Of a stretch of 64,000 nt of DNA, positions 1-7,900 are shown in pieces. Each line of letters opens with the position of its first letter. Positions within the stretch are counted from its first letter, which is position 1. This DNA comes from Anaerolineae bacterium (GTDB lineage Bacteria; Chloroflexota; Anaerolineae; Aggregatilineales; Phototrophicaceae). Where the stretch lies: assembly GCA_022841825.1 (NCBI GenBank), contig JALHQT010000001.1, positions 1,302,001-1,366,000 on the forward strand, in the 5' to 3' direction. The position numbers were made by a program, and so were the translations under genes. Under the pieces are notes generated by a model. It did not search any database. It worked only from the letters and a program-made list of their open reading frames with translations, and was not told the DNA's origin.

Positions 1-198
1 TGGAAAGTGATTGAGTTCGAGGTGATCATGGGCATTGACCAGTGCGGGAAAGATCGTATAACCCCCAAGTTCGACCGTCAGCGCGCCCCAGCCCGCCCGC
101 GCTGTGACCCTGCCACGCACGCAGTGGAGATCGCGCTGGCGGACATCATCTCGCGCATCCCAAATGCGTGCGCCTCGGATCGTGGTCGCACGGCTCAT
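1..198 (-). CDS. Amidohydrolase family protein, N-terminal part only
   Basis: An open frame runs leftward from an ATG at 198 to the window edge with no stop (66 codons seen). The translation ends in GYTIFPALVNAHDHLELN, the start of an amidohydrolase barrel: a hydrophobic strand followed by an H-x-H metal-binding pair (HDH). Members hydrolyse C-N bonds with one or two bound metals and include deaminases and dihydroorotase-like enzymes; the substrate cannot be told from this piece. The start codon overlaps the stop of the Mut7-C gene (ATGA), so the two are probably cotranscribed. The fragment has no signal peptide. The family call rests only on this short motif. Confidence 0.6.
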   Translation of the reverse strand, partial: MSRATTIRGARIWDARDDVRQRDLHCVRGRVTARAGWGALTVELGGYTIFPALVNAHDHLELNHFP

Positions 199-923
199 CC
201 GCCGCGCAGCCCGTCGACAAATCGCTCGATCTTCTCATGATGTGAGCCACGCCAGTAGACCTTGCCACAGGCGGTACAGCGGCGGAACTCGTCATAGTAG
301 CGCAGCGTCTGCGCCGTCATTTGCGGTGCGATCTCGTCTTTGGCGACGGCTTCCAGCGCGCCGTTGCAATTCGTGCAGCGCAGCGCCTGCATCCCGTAAT
401 GCAGGAGATCATACCGCTCGACGATCTCGGCAAGCTGCCTAAGCGGCGCGGTCTCCCGCACAAAGTAGCCAAAACGGACGATCTTGCGCTTGAGTAACCC
501 AAGATCGCGCGTCAGCAGGATACGCTGGTCACGATAGGCGATGTCCGCCAGCAGTGGGTCGGCGAGATCGACCGAAGAATAGACCGTATCGAACCCCAGC
601 ATACGCAGATATGCCGCCAGGCGCCCCAGATGCACATCCGCGACGAAGGTCGGGCGCAGCTCGGCAAAAGCAGCACGATAGAAGTCAATCGGCTGGCGAG
701 GGGGGTAAATCTCGCAGATGTCGTCAGGCTGGGCGATATACGCCATGTCTACAGGCGCGCCGTTGACGACGACGCGCTCGATTTCCGGGTGTGGCACGCC
801 GACCGACTCGAGGGTGTCCTTGATGGCAGGCGCGCCATCGACCGACTGCGCAAACGCCACAGCGCGCCGACTGCGCGGCAGGAAGTCATTCAGCCGCCCG
901 TGAAAGCGCAGCGTGATATTCAT
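195..923 (-). CDS. Mut7-C RNase domain protein with ubiquitin-like N-terminus
   Basis: A 242-residue protein. Residues 1 to about 80 look like the beta-grasp (ubiquitin/MoaD-like) Mut7-C ubiquitin domain. The rest matches the Mut7-C RNase domain, a PIN-like fold, with acidic positions in FVADVHLGRLAAYLRMLGFD and ILLTRDLGLL. It ends in a zinc ribbon with CTNC and CTAC pairs about 45 residues apart. The family is thought to be an RNase linked to RNA quality control, but the prokaryotic role is poorly known. The stop overlaps the start of the amidohydrolase gene by four bases, and the FmdB-type gene lies just upstream, so the three may form one operon. Confidence 0.85.
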   Translation of the reverse strand: MNITLRFHGRLNDFLPRSRRAVAFAQSVDGAPAIKDTLESVGVPHPEIERVVVNGAPVDMAYIAQPDDICEIYPPRQPIDFYRAAFAELRPTFVADVHLGRLAAYLRMLGFDTVYSSVDLADPLLADIAYRDQRILLTRDLGLLKRKIVRFGYFVRETAPLRQLAEIVERYDLLHYGMQALRCTNCNGALEAVAKDEIAPQMTAQTLRYYDEFRRCTACGKVYWRGSHHEKIERFVDGLRGG

Positions 924-929
924 CTGGGG

Positions 930-1229
930 TCAGTCATACTTGGTGTTGAGCGTAGACGCATACTTGTTGACGGTCTCTTCGCCCAGCTTGCGCGTCAACT
1001 GCTCACGCAGCTTGGGGGTTTCTTCCGCCCACTTCGCCTGGAGCTGCTCTTTACTCGCTTTACCGCCGCTCCCTGCATCTGCCAGCATCCCCTTCTGCAT
1101 CCCTGCGACGCGCGTGATAATACGCTCCGCTTCCGCCCCGCATTCCGGGCAGACGGGCAATGGTGCATCGAAGCCATGCCGCGCCTCGAAAGAATGTCCA
1201 TTCGTGCAGCGATAGTCATACAGCGGCAT
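930..1229 (-). CDS. FmdB-type zinc ribbon protein
   Basis: A 99-residue small protein beginning MPLYDYRC, typical of the FmdB zinc-ribbon family (putative regulators or metal-binding adaptors). The usual first CxxC pair is here CTNGH, so one ligand may be histidine; the second pair is CPEC. A charged helical tail follows. The ATG at 1229 is preferred over an in-frame GTG six bases upstream (1235), because the GGGGAG ribosome site sits 9 bases from the ATG but only 3 from the GTG. It lies 6 bases upstream of the Mut7-C gene in the same direction. Function is unproven. Confidence 0.75.
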   Translation of the reverse strand: MPLYDYRCTNGHSFEARHGFDAPLPVCPECGAEAERIITRVAGMQKGMLADAGSGGKASKEQLQAKWAEETPKLREQLTRKLGEETVNKYASTLNTKYD

Positions 1230-1285
1230 AGCCACGCACTCCCCTTATCCAGACGCCAACAAACGCAGTTTACCCTGAGACCATT

Positions 1286-2497
1286 TTACACCTGTGATCT
1301 CAGCGCCGCGAACGCCTCCTGCTCGACCGCCAGAATTCCGCGAATGTGTTCCGCCATTTCCTGGCGGAGCGTCTCTGACTCATCGTCGCTCAATGGGAAC
1401 TGCTGCGACGCCTGCACCTTGAGTTCGTTGAGCCGCGCTTCAACGGTATGGCGCTCCGCCCGGCTTTGCGCCGCACCTGTGTTGACGAACAGCTCGTACT
1501 CACGGCACAGCAGCTCGCGCGCCTCCTTCAGCATGGGTGCAGAGTCCGGCAGCACCGCGCGCGTAAGAGCGCCCCAGCGGCGCGCCGAATCGCGGAACAT
1601 GCCGCTGATTTCGCCCAAGCCGGGTTTGTTCATGAGAGCGGCTGCTTCATCCAGGAAATCCGCATAGATATGCCGCGCGCCACTGCCGCCCGTGTAAAAG
1701 ACCTCAATGTACTTATAGGTTGTGAGCAGTCCTTCCCACATCCGGCTGCCCGGCGCAAACATCTTCGCCCAGCTCCCCTTGCCCTTAGGGCTTGTCAGCA
1801 GACCGACCCACTTTTCATACGCCGCAAAACCCCAACTGCTTGCCGCGCCCACAGGCGGTTTTCCCGTGAAGATATCGATGCAAGCGCGGATGCCCGCCTC
1901 CACCGCCAGCGGGAGCCTGGACTCGTCCGGCGCGCCCAACGTCAGCATCCGATGGCGCGTCTTTGCGATGCGCACCCGCGCCCGCGCAAAAGTGTCCAGG
2001 CTCACCTCGTGGGGAACGCGCGAACGGTCGGCGATTTGGACGACGCCCGCCTTGAGATCCAGCCCATAGACCAGCACTGGATTGACCATCCAATACTTGT
2101 CCGCTGGCGGCGCTTCGTCGCCATAGCCAAGCGTGATCAGGTCGCACCAGACAATCGCGGGCTTGCCCGCTGTCAGCGCGTCCACCACGTTCGCCAGCGC
2201 CTTCTTAGCGTCGGTTGTCGTCCGGTTCTCGAACGGGATGGCGAGTCGTTCAACGACCGCGCCGAGTTCATCGGTGAAAGGATAGCGCGTCAGAAAATGA
2301 AGATGGGGGTCCCATCCTTCGTATTCGAACGCGAAGTAGCCCGCAGAAATGCCGCCGCCGATCCCCATCAGCAGGGCTTCGCTGTAAGGCTTGCCCGTAT
2401 GCGGTGCGATGCTGCCTTGATATGCCAGTGCATTGACGAGGTATCCCGTGGCAAACGGCAGCCCGTCAAACTGATGATAGTTCGGGAGTGTGGTCAT
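1286..2497 (-). CDS. BtrH N-terminal domain / DUF4872-type protein
   Basis: A 403-residue cytoplasmic protein. The first 130 residues fit the BtrH_N domain of the butirosin acyltransferase BtrH (YHQFDG... then ALLMGIGGGISAGYF), and the rest fits the associated DUF4872 region. BtrH moves an acyl group from a carrier protein to an aminoglycoside through a cysteine near the N-terminus. Here that segment reads GLPFATGYLVNAL, with no cysteine, so the same chemistry is doubtful. No carrier protein or aminoglycoside gene is nearby. The start has AGGAG nine bases upstream. It follows OppB in the same direction after about 100 bases. Confidence 0.65.
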   Translation of the reverse strand: MTTLPNYHQFDGLPFATGYLVNALAYQGSIAPHTGKPYSEALLMGIGGGISAGYFAFEYEGWDPHLHFLTRYPFTDELGAVVERLAIPFENRTTTDAKKALANVVDALTAGKPAIVWCDLITLGYGDEAPPADKYWMVNPVLVYGLDLKAGVVQIADRSRVPHEVSLDTFARARVRIAKTRHRMLTLGAPDESRLPLAVEAGIRACIDIFTGKPPVGAASSWGFAAYEKWVGLLTSPKGKGSWAKMFAPGSRMWEGLLTTYKYIEVFYTGGSGARHIYADFLDEAAALMNKPGLGEISGMFRDSARRWGALTRAVLPDSAPMLKEARELLCREYELFVNTGAAQSRAERHTVEARLNELKVQASQQFPLSDDESETLRQEMAEHIRGILAVEQEAFAALRSQV

Positions 2498-2594
2498 TTG
2501 CTTTTGCTCCTGTCTTGCAAATCTGCAAACAGGATAAGCGGGTCGCTAATCAATTGGAACATGCTGAGTGTGTTAGCCATATCATGACACACGC

Positions 2595-3539
2595 TTATTC
2601 CAGCCGGATGCGGGGATTGAGCAGCGCGTACACCAGGTCTGCAAGCAGATTCGCCAGAGCAAAGAAGAAGACAGTCATCATCACGACTGCCTGCAACAGC
2701 GGGATGTCCTTACGCTCGACTGCTGCCACGATCAGGCGCCCGATGCCAGGATAGCTGAAGACATTCTCGATCACAATCAGACCGCCGATCAACCAGCCAA
2801 AACTCAACGCAATGACGGTAATCGTCGGCAGCAGCGCGTTACGCAGGACGTGCTTAAACAGGACAACACGCTGTGGCAGTCCCTTGAGGGTTGCCGTGCG
2901 CACATACGACTTCTTCAATTCGTCAATCACCCCCGCCCGCGTCAGCCGTACGATGTACGCCAGCAGGACGAGAGACGCAGTCACGGCGGGCAGCGTAAGC
3001 TGATAGAACCAGTCCCGAATGTTGGCGTCCGGAGGGGACGCGCTGGCAGGAAACCAGCCCAAGCCGAGGGCGAAGACATTGATCAGGACTAACCCGGTCA
3101 CAAACTCAGGCAGTCCGACTACTGCCAGCGATCCGAACGAGATAGCCGCGTCGATGGGCTTGTTTTCGCGCAGCCCTGCGACAACGCCGAGCGCAATCGA
3201 CAGCGGCACCGCAAAGACCAGCGTCATCAGTGCCAGCTTGAACGAGTCGGCGACGCGCGCCATCACGAGGGGGCGAATCGGAGCGCCGCCATTCGCGAAC
3301 GAAGTCCCCCAGTCCCCCATGACAAACCGGGTCAGCCATGAAGTGTACTGTTGGAGCGGCGGCTGATTCAGCCCAAGCTGTTCGCGAAGAGCCTCCAGCG
3401 CCTCTGGTCGCGCCTCGCGACCCAGAATCAGGCGCGCAACGTCGCCCGGCAGGAGCTGTGTCAGCACAAACAGCAGCGCGGACGTGAGGAGAAGCGTGAT
3501 TGCCAGCAGCAGCACGCGGCGGAGGACATAGCGCGTCAT
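2595..3539 (-). CDS. ABC transporter permease, OppB/DppB type
   Basis: A 314-residue inner-membrane permease for peptide or nickel-type ABC importers. The start MTRYVLRRVLLLAITLLLTS is the usual OppB N-terminus, followed by five more membrane segments, and the protein ends in ALLNPRIRLE, a common OppB ending. Earlier in-frame codons (to about 4067) give a charged sequence unlike the family and overlap an opposing gene, so the ATG at 3539 is chosen. Its partners OppC, OppDF and the binding protein lie at 4142-9439 on the same strand, but a membrane gene on the other strand separates them, so OppB probably has its own promoter. Confidence 0.88.
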   Translation of the reverse strand: MTRYVLRRVLLLAITLLLTSALLFVLTQLLPGDVARLILGREARPEALEALREQLGLNQPPLQQYTSWLTRFVMGDWGTSFANGGAPIRPLVMARVADSFKLALMTLVFAVPLSIALGVVAGLRENKPIDAAISFGSLAVVGLPEFVTGLVLINVFALGLGWFPASASPPDANIRDWFYQLTLPAVTASLVLLAYIVRLTRAGVIDELKKSYVRTATLKGLPQRVVLFKHVLRNALLPTITVIALSFGWLIGGLIVIENVFSYPGIGRLIVAAVERKDIPLLQAVVMMTVFFFALANLLADLVYALLNPRIRLE

Positions 3540-3677
3540 GGATTCCTCGCAATCATGATGATCATCATCCGCTAACCCTGATCGATTGCACTGAAAGATG
3601 CTGCGGAAAGGGGTGACAATCGAGACAAGAGAGATTGTTTGAATAGAAACGGGCAAAGCCCGTCTGGAGAAGTCGTC

Positions 3678-4145
3678 ATGAGTATGCGCAAACCTGTTCG
3701 TCCGCTGCTGGTCATGTGGGTACTCTCGGTGCTGCTCATCTTCCTGGCGCTTACTGGTGTGGGCGGTGGCGTGCTGCTCCTGCAAGACCCCACCGGTGCC
3801 TCTCTGCAATTGGAACCGGAATGGCTCCTGAATACACCCTTCGTCGATTACTTCGTGCCGGGGCTGATCCTCTTCTTCGTCTTCGGCGTCGGAAGTCTCG
3901 TCCTGCTTTACGCGCTGTGGGAACTGCCAAAGGTCGATTTCCTCGCCCGCCTCACGAAGTTCACCCATGAGCATTGGGCTTGGGATTTCACAGTACTCCT
4001 CGGCGTCGTCCTGCTGGTCTGGCTGGTGGCGCAGATCGCATTGCTGCCCGCCCTCAGCCCAATCCAACCGGTGATGCTCGTCGTTGCGCTTGCGCTGATC
4101 GTGCTGCCGCTGCTGCCTGCCATGCGCCGCTTCTATGCCCGTTAG
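3678..4145 (+). CDS. Four-helix integral membrane protein, unknown function
   Basis: A 155-residue protein with four predicted membrane helices (residues about 9-35, 55-80, 105-130 and 132-150) and little soluble sequence. GGAGA lies 7-8 bases before the ATG at 3678. I do not recognise the family. It is the only plus-strand gene in the first 12 kb and sits between oppB and the oppDF fusion; its last four bases overlap the end of oppDF tail to tail. It may be a later insertion that split the importer operon. Confidence 0.6.
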   Translation: MSMRKPVRPLLVMWVLSVLLIFLALTGVGGGVLLLQDPTGASLQLEPEWLLNTPFVDYFVPGLILFFVFGVGSLVLLYALWELPKVDFLARLTKFTHEHWAWDFTVLLGVVLLVWLVAQIALLPALSPIQPVMLVVALALIVLPLLPAMRRFYAR

Positions 4146-6205
4146 GCATCGGTCGCCTGTAGCCGCGCCAGATCTTCAATCGGGATGTGGCAGCGGATGA
4201 AATGTCCGTCTCCCGCATCACGCCAGGGAGGTGCCTCGCTTTCGCAGACTGCCCCCAGCTTGCGGGGGCAGCGCGTATGAAAGCGGCACCCCGTCGGGAC
4301 ATCCCGCGCACTCGGAATATCGCCATCCAGCCGGATACGCTGAGGCTGGATGGCGGGGTTCAGGCGCGGCACGGCTGATATCAGCGCCTCGGTGTAGGGG
4401 TGCGATGGAAAGCTGAACACCTGCCCCGTCGTGCCCTCTTCGACGATTTCGCCCAGGTACATCACCAACACCCAGTCCGCCAGGTAGCTGACCGCTTTGA
4501 GATCATGCGTGATCAGCAGATACGATGCGCCCTGCTGGGCACGCAGGTCTTTGAGCAGATTGAGGATCGTCCCCTGGACAGAGACGTCCAACGATGATGT
4601 GGGTTCGTCCGCGATGACGAGCGCAGGCTGGGCAGCGAAGGCACGCGCGATAGCAACACGCTGCTTTTCGCCGCCGCTCAATTCCGTCGGGTAGCGGTCG
4701 GCATAGGCGTCGGTTAGCTTGACGGCATTCAGAAGCTGGCTGACGCGCGCCTTCACCGCTTCATCCCCAACCGCCTCCGACGAAAGCTTGCGCACCGCCC
4801 GCCCCAGTGCCTGCCCAACCGTCCTGTACGGGTTGAGCGCATCGTTCGGGTTCTGGAAGATCATCTGTAGGTTGCGAAGCTGGTCAATGCTTCGTCCTGC
4901 CGACGTGAGATCGAGCGGGATGTCCAGGAGTTCAATGTCCCCGTTGTCCGCGCACTCCAATCCCGCCACCAGCCGCGCCAGCGTGGTCTTGCCGCTGCCA
5001 CTCTCGCCGACAAGTGCCAGCGTGGAACGGGCACGGATCGAGACGTTGACGCCATCGACCGCCCGCACAGGCTTGCGGTCCCGCATGAAAATCCGATCCG
5101 ACCACGCTACGTCGCCGAATGTTTTCACCATATCGGTCGCCGTCAGAACATGCCCCCCACTGATCTGCGCCTCCGCCGAAAGCTGCGTCGGCTCGGTCTG
5201 CAAACGCAGCGAACCGGACGCGATCTCGCGCCAGCGGTGGCAGCGCACCATCTCCCCCTGCTCTACGCGCTCCAGCGGCGGTTTGACCTCGCGGCAGATG
5301 GCAATCGCGGCGGGGCAGCGGTCAACGAAGACGCAGGCATGCGGGCGTTCCAGCAGCGACGGCGCGACGCCCTCGATGACGGGGAGCCGGGTTTCGCTTC
5401 CAGTCATTAGACGCGGGCGGCTGGCAAGCAGACTGATCGTGTAGGGATGCAGTGGCTGCGTATAGAGCGATTCCGACGCCATGCTCGACATGATCTCGCC
5501 GCCATACAGCACCGTCACCCGCTGGCACATTTGCGCCACCAGCGCCAGATCGTGGGAGACAAGCAGCGCCGCCGCACCTTGTTCGCGTACCAGGTCACAA
5601 ACCAGGTCGAGGATCGACGCCTGGGTCGTCACGTCAAGCGCGGTCGTCGGCTCATCGAGGATCAACAGGCGTGGTTCGGCGGCAAGCGCCATCGCAATTA
5701 CAACACGCTGCTGCATCCCGCCGCTCAGTTGGTGCGGATACCGTCCGGCTATCGTCTCCGCATCGGCGATGCGTACGCGGCGCAGCAGATCAACAGCATT
5801 CCGCTGAGTCTCCGCCCGCGTCGGGCGACCTCCGCCAGCGAGCGCCTTAATCTCGACCGCTTCCGCGATCTGGTCGCCGACCGTGTAAGACGGATTAAGC
5901 GACGCCAACGGGTCCTGGGGTACGAGCGCGACCTTGCGCCCCCAGATGCGCTGCATCTCCTCATCACGCTTGTGCGTGATGTCTTCGCCGTCGAGGATGA
6001 TCTGCCCCGCACTGATGCGCGCGTTGCCGGAAAGGTAGCGCATCATCGCCAGCGCCAGCGTCGATTTCCCGCTGCCGCTCTCGCCAACCAAGCCGTGAAT
6101 TTCGAGCGGCGCGATCTCCAGCGTGATGTCGCGCAGCGCATTCACCCACTCGCCGCCCAGCCGATAGTCGATGGAGAGATTGTTGACTGACAATACTGGC
6201 ATCAC
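4142..6205 (-). CDS. Fused ABC importer ATPase, OppD-OppF type
   Basis: A 687-residue protein with two complete ABC ATPase domains in one chain. Domain 1 (residues about 5-330) has Walker A GESGSGKST, signature LSGGMQQRV and Walker B LLILDEPTTALDV. Domain 2 (about 350-685) has GESGSGKTT, LSGGEKQRV and LVIADEPTSSLDV. Both carry the OppD/F C-terminal extension with cysteines (CVFVDRCP; CRFHTRCPRKLGAVC) and the HPYT motif that follows the ATPase core. It would energise oligopeptide uptake through OppB and OppC. OppD and OppF are usually separate genes; fusions are known. The Uma2-like gene ends 6 bases upstream. Confidence 0.92.
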   Translation of the reverse strand: MMPVLSVNNLSIDYRLGGEWVNALRDITLEIAPLEIHGLVGESGSGKSTLALAMMRYLSGNARISAGQIILDGEDITHKRDEEMQRIWGRKVALVPQDPLASLNPSYTVGDQIAEAVEIKALAGGGRPTRAETQRNAVDLLRRVRIADAETIAGRYPHQLSGGMQQRVVIAMALAAEPRLLILDEPTTALDVTTQASILDLVCDLVREQGAAALLVSHDLALVAQMCQRVTVLYGGEIMSSMASESLYTQPLHPYTISLLASRPRLMTGSETRLPVIEGVAPSLLERPHACVFVDRCPAAIAICREVKPPLERVEQGEMVRCHRWREIASGSLRLQTEPTQLSAEAQISGGHVLTATDMVKTFGDVAWSDRIFMRDRKPVRAVDGVNVSIRARSTLALVGESGSGKTTLARLVAGLECADNGDIELLDIPLDLTSAGRSIDQLRNLQMIFQNPNDALNPYRTVGQALGRAVRKLSSEAVGDEAVKARVSQLLNAVKLTDAYADRYPTELSGGEKQRVAIARAFAAQPALVIADEPTSSLDVSVQGTILNLLKDLRAQQGASYLLITHDLKAVSYLADWVLVMYLGEIVEEGTTGQVFSFPSHPYTEALISAVPRLNPAIQPQRIRLDGDIPSARDVPTGCRFHTRCPRKLGAVCESEAPPWRDAGDGHFIRCHIPIEDLARLQATDA

Positions 6206-6211
6206 GTGCGC

Positions 6212-6826
6212 CTAAAGCTCAAAGACTGATTGCACGTCGAGCAGCAGCCCAGGCATCAGATCGCCGCCGGGGACTTGCTGTCCAAAGCCGAAGCGCGTCA
6301 CATCGCCGTTCGGGGCATGCGTTTCAATCACCTTGTCTTTCGGCAGGACAATCCATACCTGCTCGCTGCCATACTGAAAATACTCTTGAGCCTTTTTGAT
6401 CATGCCGTCGTAATCCTGAGATGGCGACATGATCTCGATGGCGAGATCGGGTGCGCGGTAGATAAAGCCTTTCGTCGGCTGCACATGCTCCCGGCGGACA
6501 AAGCTGACATCCGGCTCGCGCGAAACGACAATGTTGCCAGGGTTGCCATCCAGCACAAATATCACGTCGCCCGGATAGACACGTCCAAGCTTGTTGGCGA
6601 CCACATGATTGCCGATGAAGTAGAGCAGCGCGTATTCCAACCAACCATGTTCTTCGCCTGTTGGCACTTCGTCCGCCTCCTGCTCCAAGCCTTCCCACTC
6701 GCCCTGCGTCACGCGCAGATGTCCGAAGCCCGGCGTCTCCAGGACAGCCAGCGCGAACGCTTCCGTGATCGGGCGCTTGAGCAGCAGCGCGACGATCTCG
6801 CGGACTTCTTGCATCGCAAACGCCAT
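6212..6826 (-). CDS. Uma2 family (DUF820) endonuclease-like protein
   Basis: A 204-residue protein of the Uma2/DUF820 group, which has the PD-(D/E)xK nuclease fold. Visible landmarks are PDVSFVRREH, APDLAIEIMSPSQDY (the E-I-MSPS stretch carries catalytic acids) and a following lysine-rich helix. The family is very abundant in cyanobacteria and Chloroflexota; its role is unknown, though mobile behaviour is suspected. The ATG at 6826 has GAGGTG just upstream; longer starts add a methionine-rich, non-conserved tail. It is embedded between oppC and oppDF on the same strand, unrelated to transport. Confidence 0.85.
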   Translation of the reverse strand: MAFAMQEVREIVALLLKRPITEAFALAVLETPGFGHLRVTQGEWEGLEQEADEVPTGEEHGWLEYALLYFIGNHVVANKLGRVYPGDVIFVLDGNPGNIVVSREPDVSFVRREHVQPTKGFIYRAPDLAIEIMSPSQDYDGMIKKAQEYFQYGSEQVWIVLPKDKVIETHAPNGDVTRFGFGQQVPGGDLMPGLLLDVQSVFEL

Positions 6827-6883
6827 ATCCACCTCGCCAACTCGTGACATCATCACCATTCTAGTCCGCATCACCTGGGCAGG

Positions 6884-7780
6884 CTACATCTGCCCCTCGC
6901 GGCGGAAGACGCGACGTAAGCCATCGCTCAACAGATTGACGCCAATCACCAGCAGTGCGATTGCGCCGGATGGGAACCAGAGCGCCCAGGGTGACTGCGC
7001 ATAGAAGCCGCGCGCTTCGTTGACCATCCGCCCCCAATCGGGCGACGGCGGCTGCACGCCCAGTCCCAGGAAGCCGAGCGATGCCTGCAAGAATATCGCG
7101 TAACTGAAGCGCAGCGCCGCCTCGACCGCCAGCGCGGGCAGCACCCCCGGCAGCAGCTCGCGGAACAGGATGTAGCCCAAGCCCTCGCCGCGCAGCCGCG
7201 CAGCCTCGACATAGCCCGCGCTGCGCAGCGACAGGGTCGCGCTGCGCACCACGCGTGCCACAATCGGCGTGTAGAGCAGCACGATCACAATGACAATGCC
7301 GAGAGGCGAAGGACCCAGCGTACCAAGCATCACCATCGCCAGCACCAGCGCTGGGATCGAGAGCAGGCTGTCGAGCAGACGCGCAGCGATTTCATCCAGC
7401 CATCCGCCGACGTAGCCGAGAAGCAAGCCCAGGCTTGCCCCCAGTACGACACTGATGCTCGTGCTGATCATCGGGATGGCGATGATCTCGCGCGCCCCAT
7501 AGACGACGCGGCTGAACACATCGCGCCCAAGCTGATCAGTTCCAAACAGGTGTTCCGCCGACGGAGGCTGTCGTGCCGCACCGCGTATCATCTCCGCGTA
7601 ATCATAGGGTGCAATCCAGGGACCGAGCACCGCCACAACCAGGAAGAAGACGACCAGCAGCGTGCCGATTAATGGCAGCGGTCGCCCAGTCAGCCCACGC
7701 AGGACTAAGGCGAGCGAAAAACCAGGGCGCGGCAACGCCCTTCGCACACCTGATGATGCAGAGGTGTCAATCGACGTCAT
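6884..7780 (-). CDS. ABC transporter permease, OppC/DppC type
   Basis: A 298-residue permease with the OppC pattern: a first helix (residues about 35-55), the periplasmic segment ending HLFGTDQLGRDVFSRVVYG, then five helices with the ATPase-contact loop EAARLRGEGLGYILFRELLPG. It ends after the FRREG loop typical of the family. It pairs with OppB (2595-3539) to form the channel. The binding protein gene lies upstream, separated by a 120-base gap that contains a strong hairpin. The start MTSIDTSASSG has no clear ribosome site. Confidence 0.92.
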   Translation of the reverse strand: MTSIDTSASSGVRRALPRPGFSLALVLRGLTGRPLPLIGTLLVVFFLVVAVLGPWIAPYDYAEMIRGAARQPPSAEHLFGTDQLGRDVFSRVVYGAREIIAIPMISTSISVVLGASLGLLLGYVGGWLDEIAARLLDSLLSIPALVLAMVMLGTLGPSPLGIVIVIVLLYTPIVARVVRSATLSLRSAGYVEAARLRGEGLGYILFRELLPGVLPALAVEAALRFSYAIFLQASLGFLGLGVQPPSPDWGRMVNEARGFYAQSPWALWFPSGAIALLVIGVNLLSDGLRRVFRREGQM

Positions 7781-7808
7781 GTACGCGCTTTCGATAACAA
7801 AGACGGGA

Positions 7809-7891
7809 ATAAACCGTCAGGACGCCAGGAACACCATATGAAGGATTGACGGGTCAAACCCTATGGCGTCGTTGGCGTCCTGGCGGTTTAT
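7809..7891 (-). terminator. Intercistronic hairpin between binding protein and OppC
   Basis: Two arms of 20 bases (7809-7828 and 7872-7891) pair at 18 of 20 positions around a 43-base loop. The hairpin lies just after the binding-protein stop codon and before oppC. There is no run of T after it, so it is more likely an RNA-stabilising or partial attenuation structure than a full terminator. Such hairpins commonly keep binding protein in excess over permease (known for malE-malF). Strand is given as that of the operon. Confidence 0.5.
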
Positions 7892-7900
7892 CACAGTTCC

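Noticed and set aside
630-1667. Long plus-strand open frame over the Mut7-C and FmdB genes
   Set aside because: It spans two well-supported minus-strand genes and its translation is low-complexity and basic.
4390-4405. GTAGGGG motif inside the OppDF gene, and another at 5440
   Set aside because: No palindrome follows; both encode the family-conserved HPYT motif.
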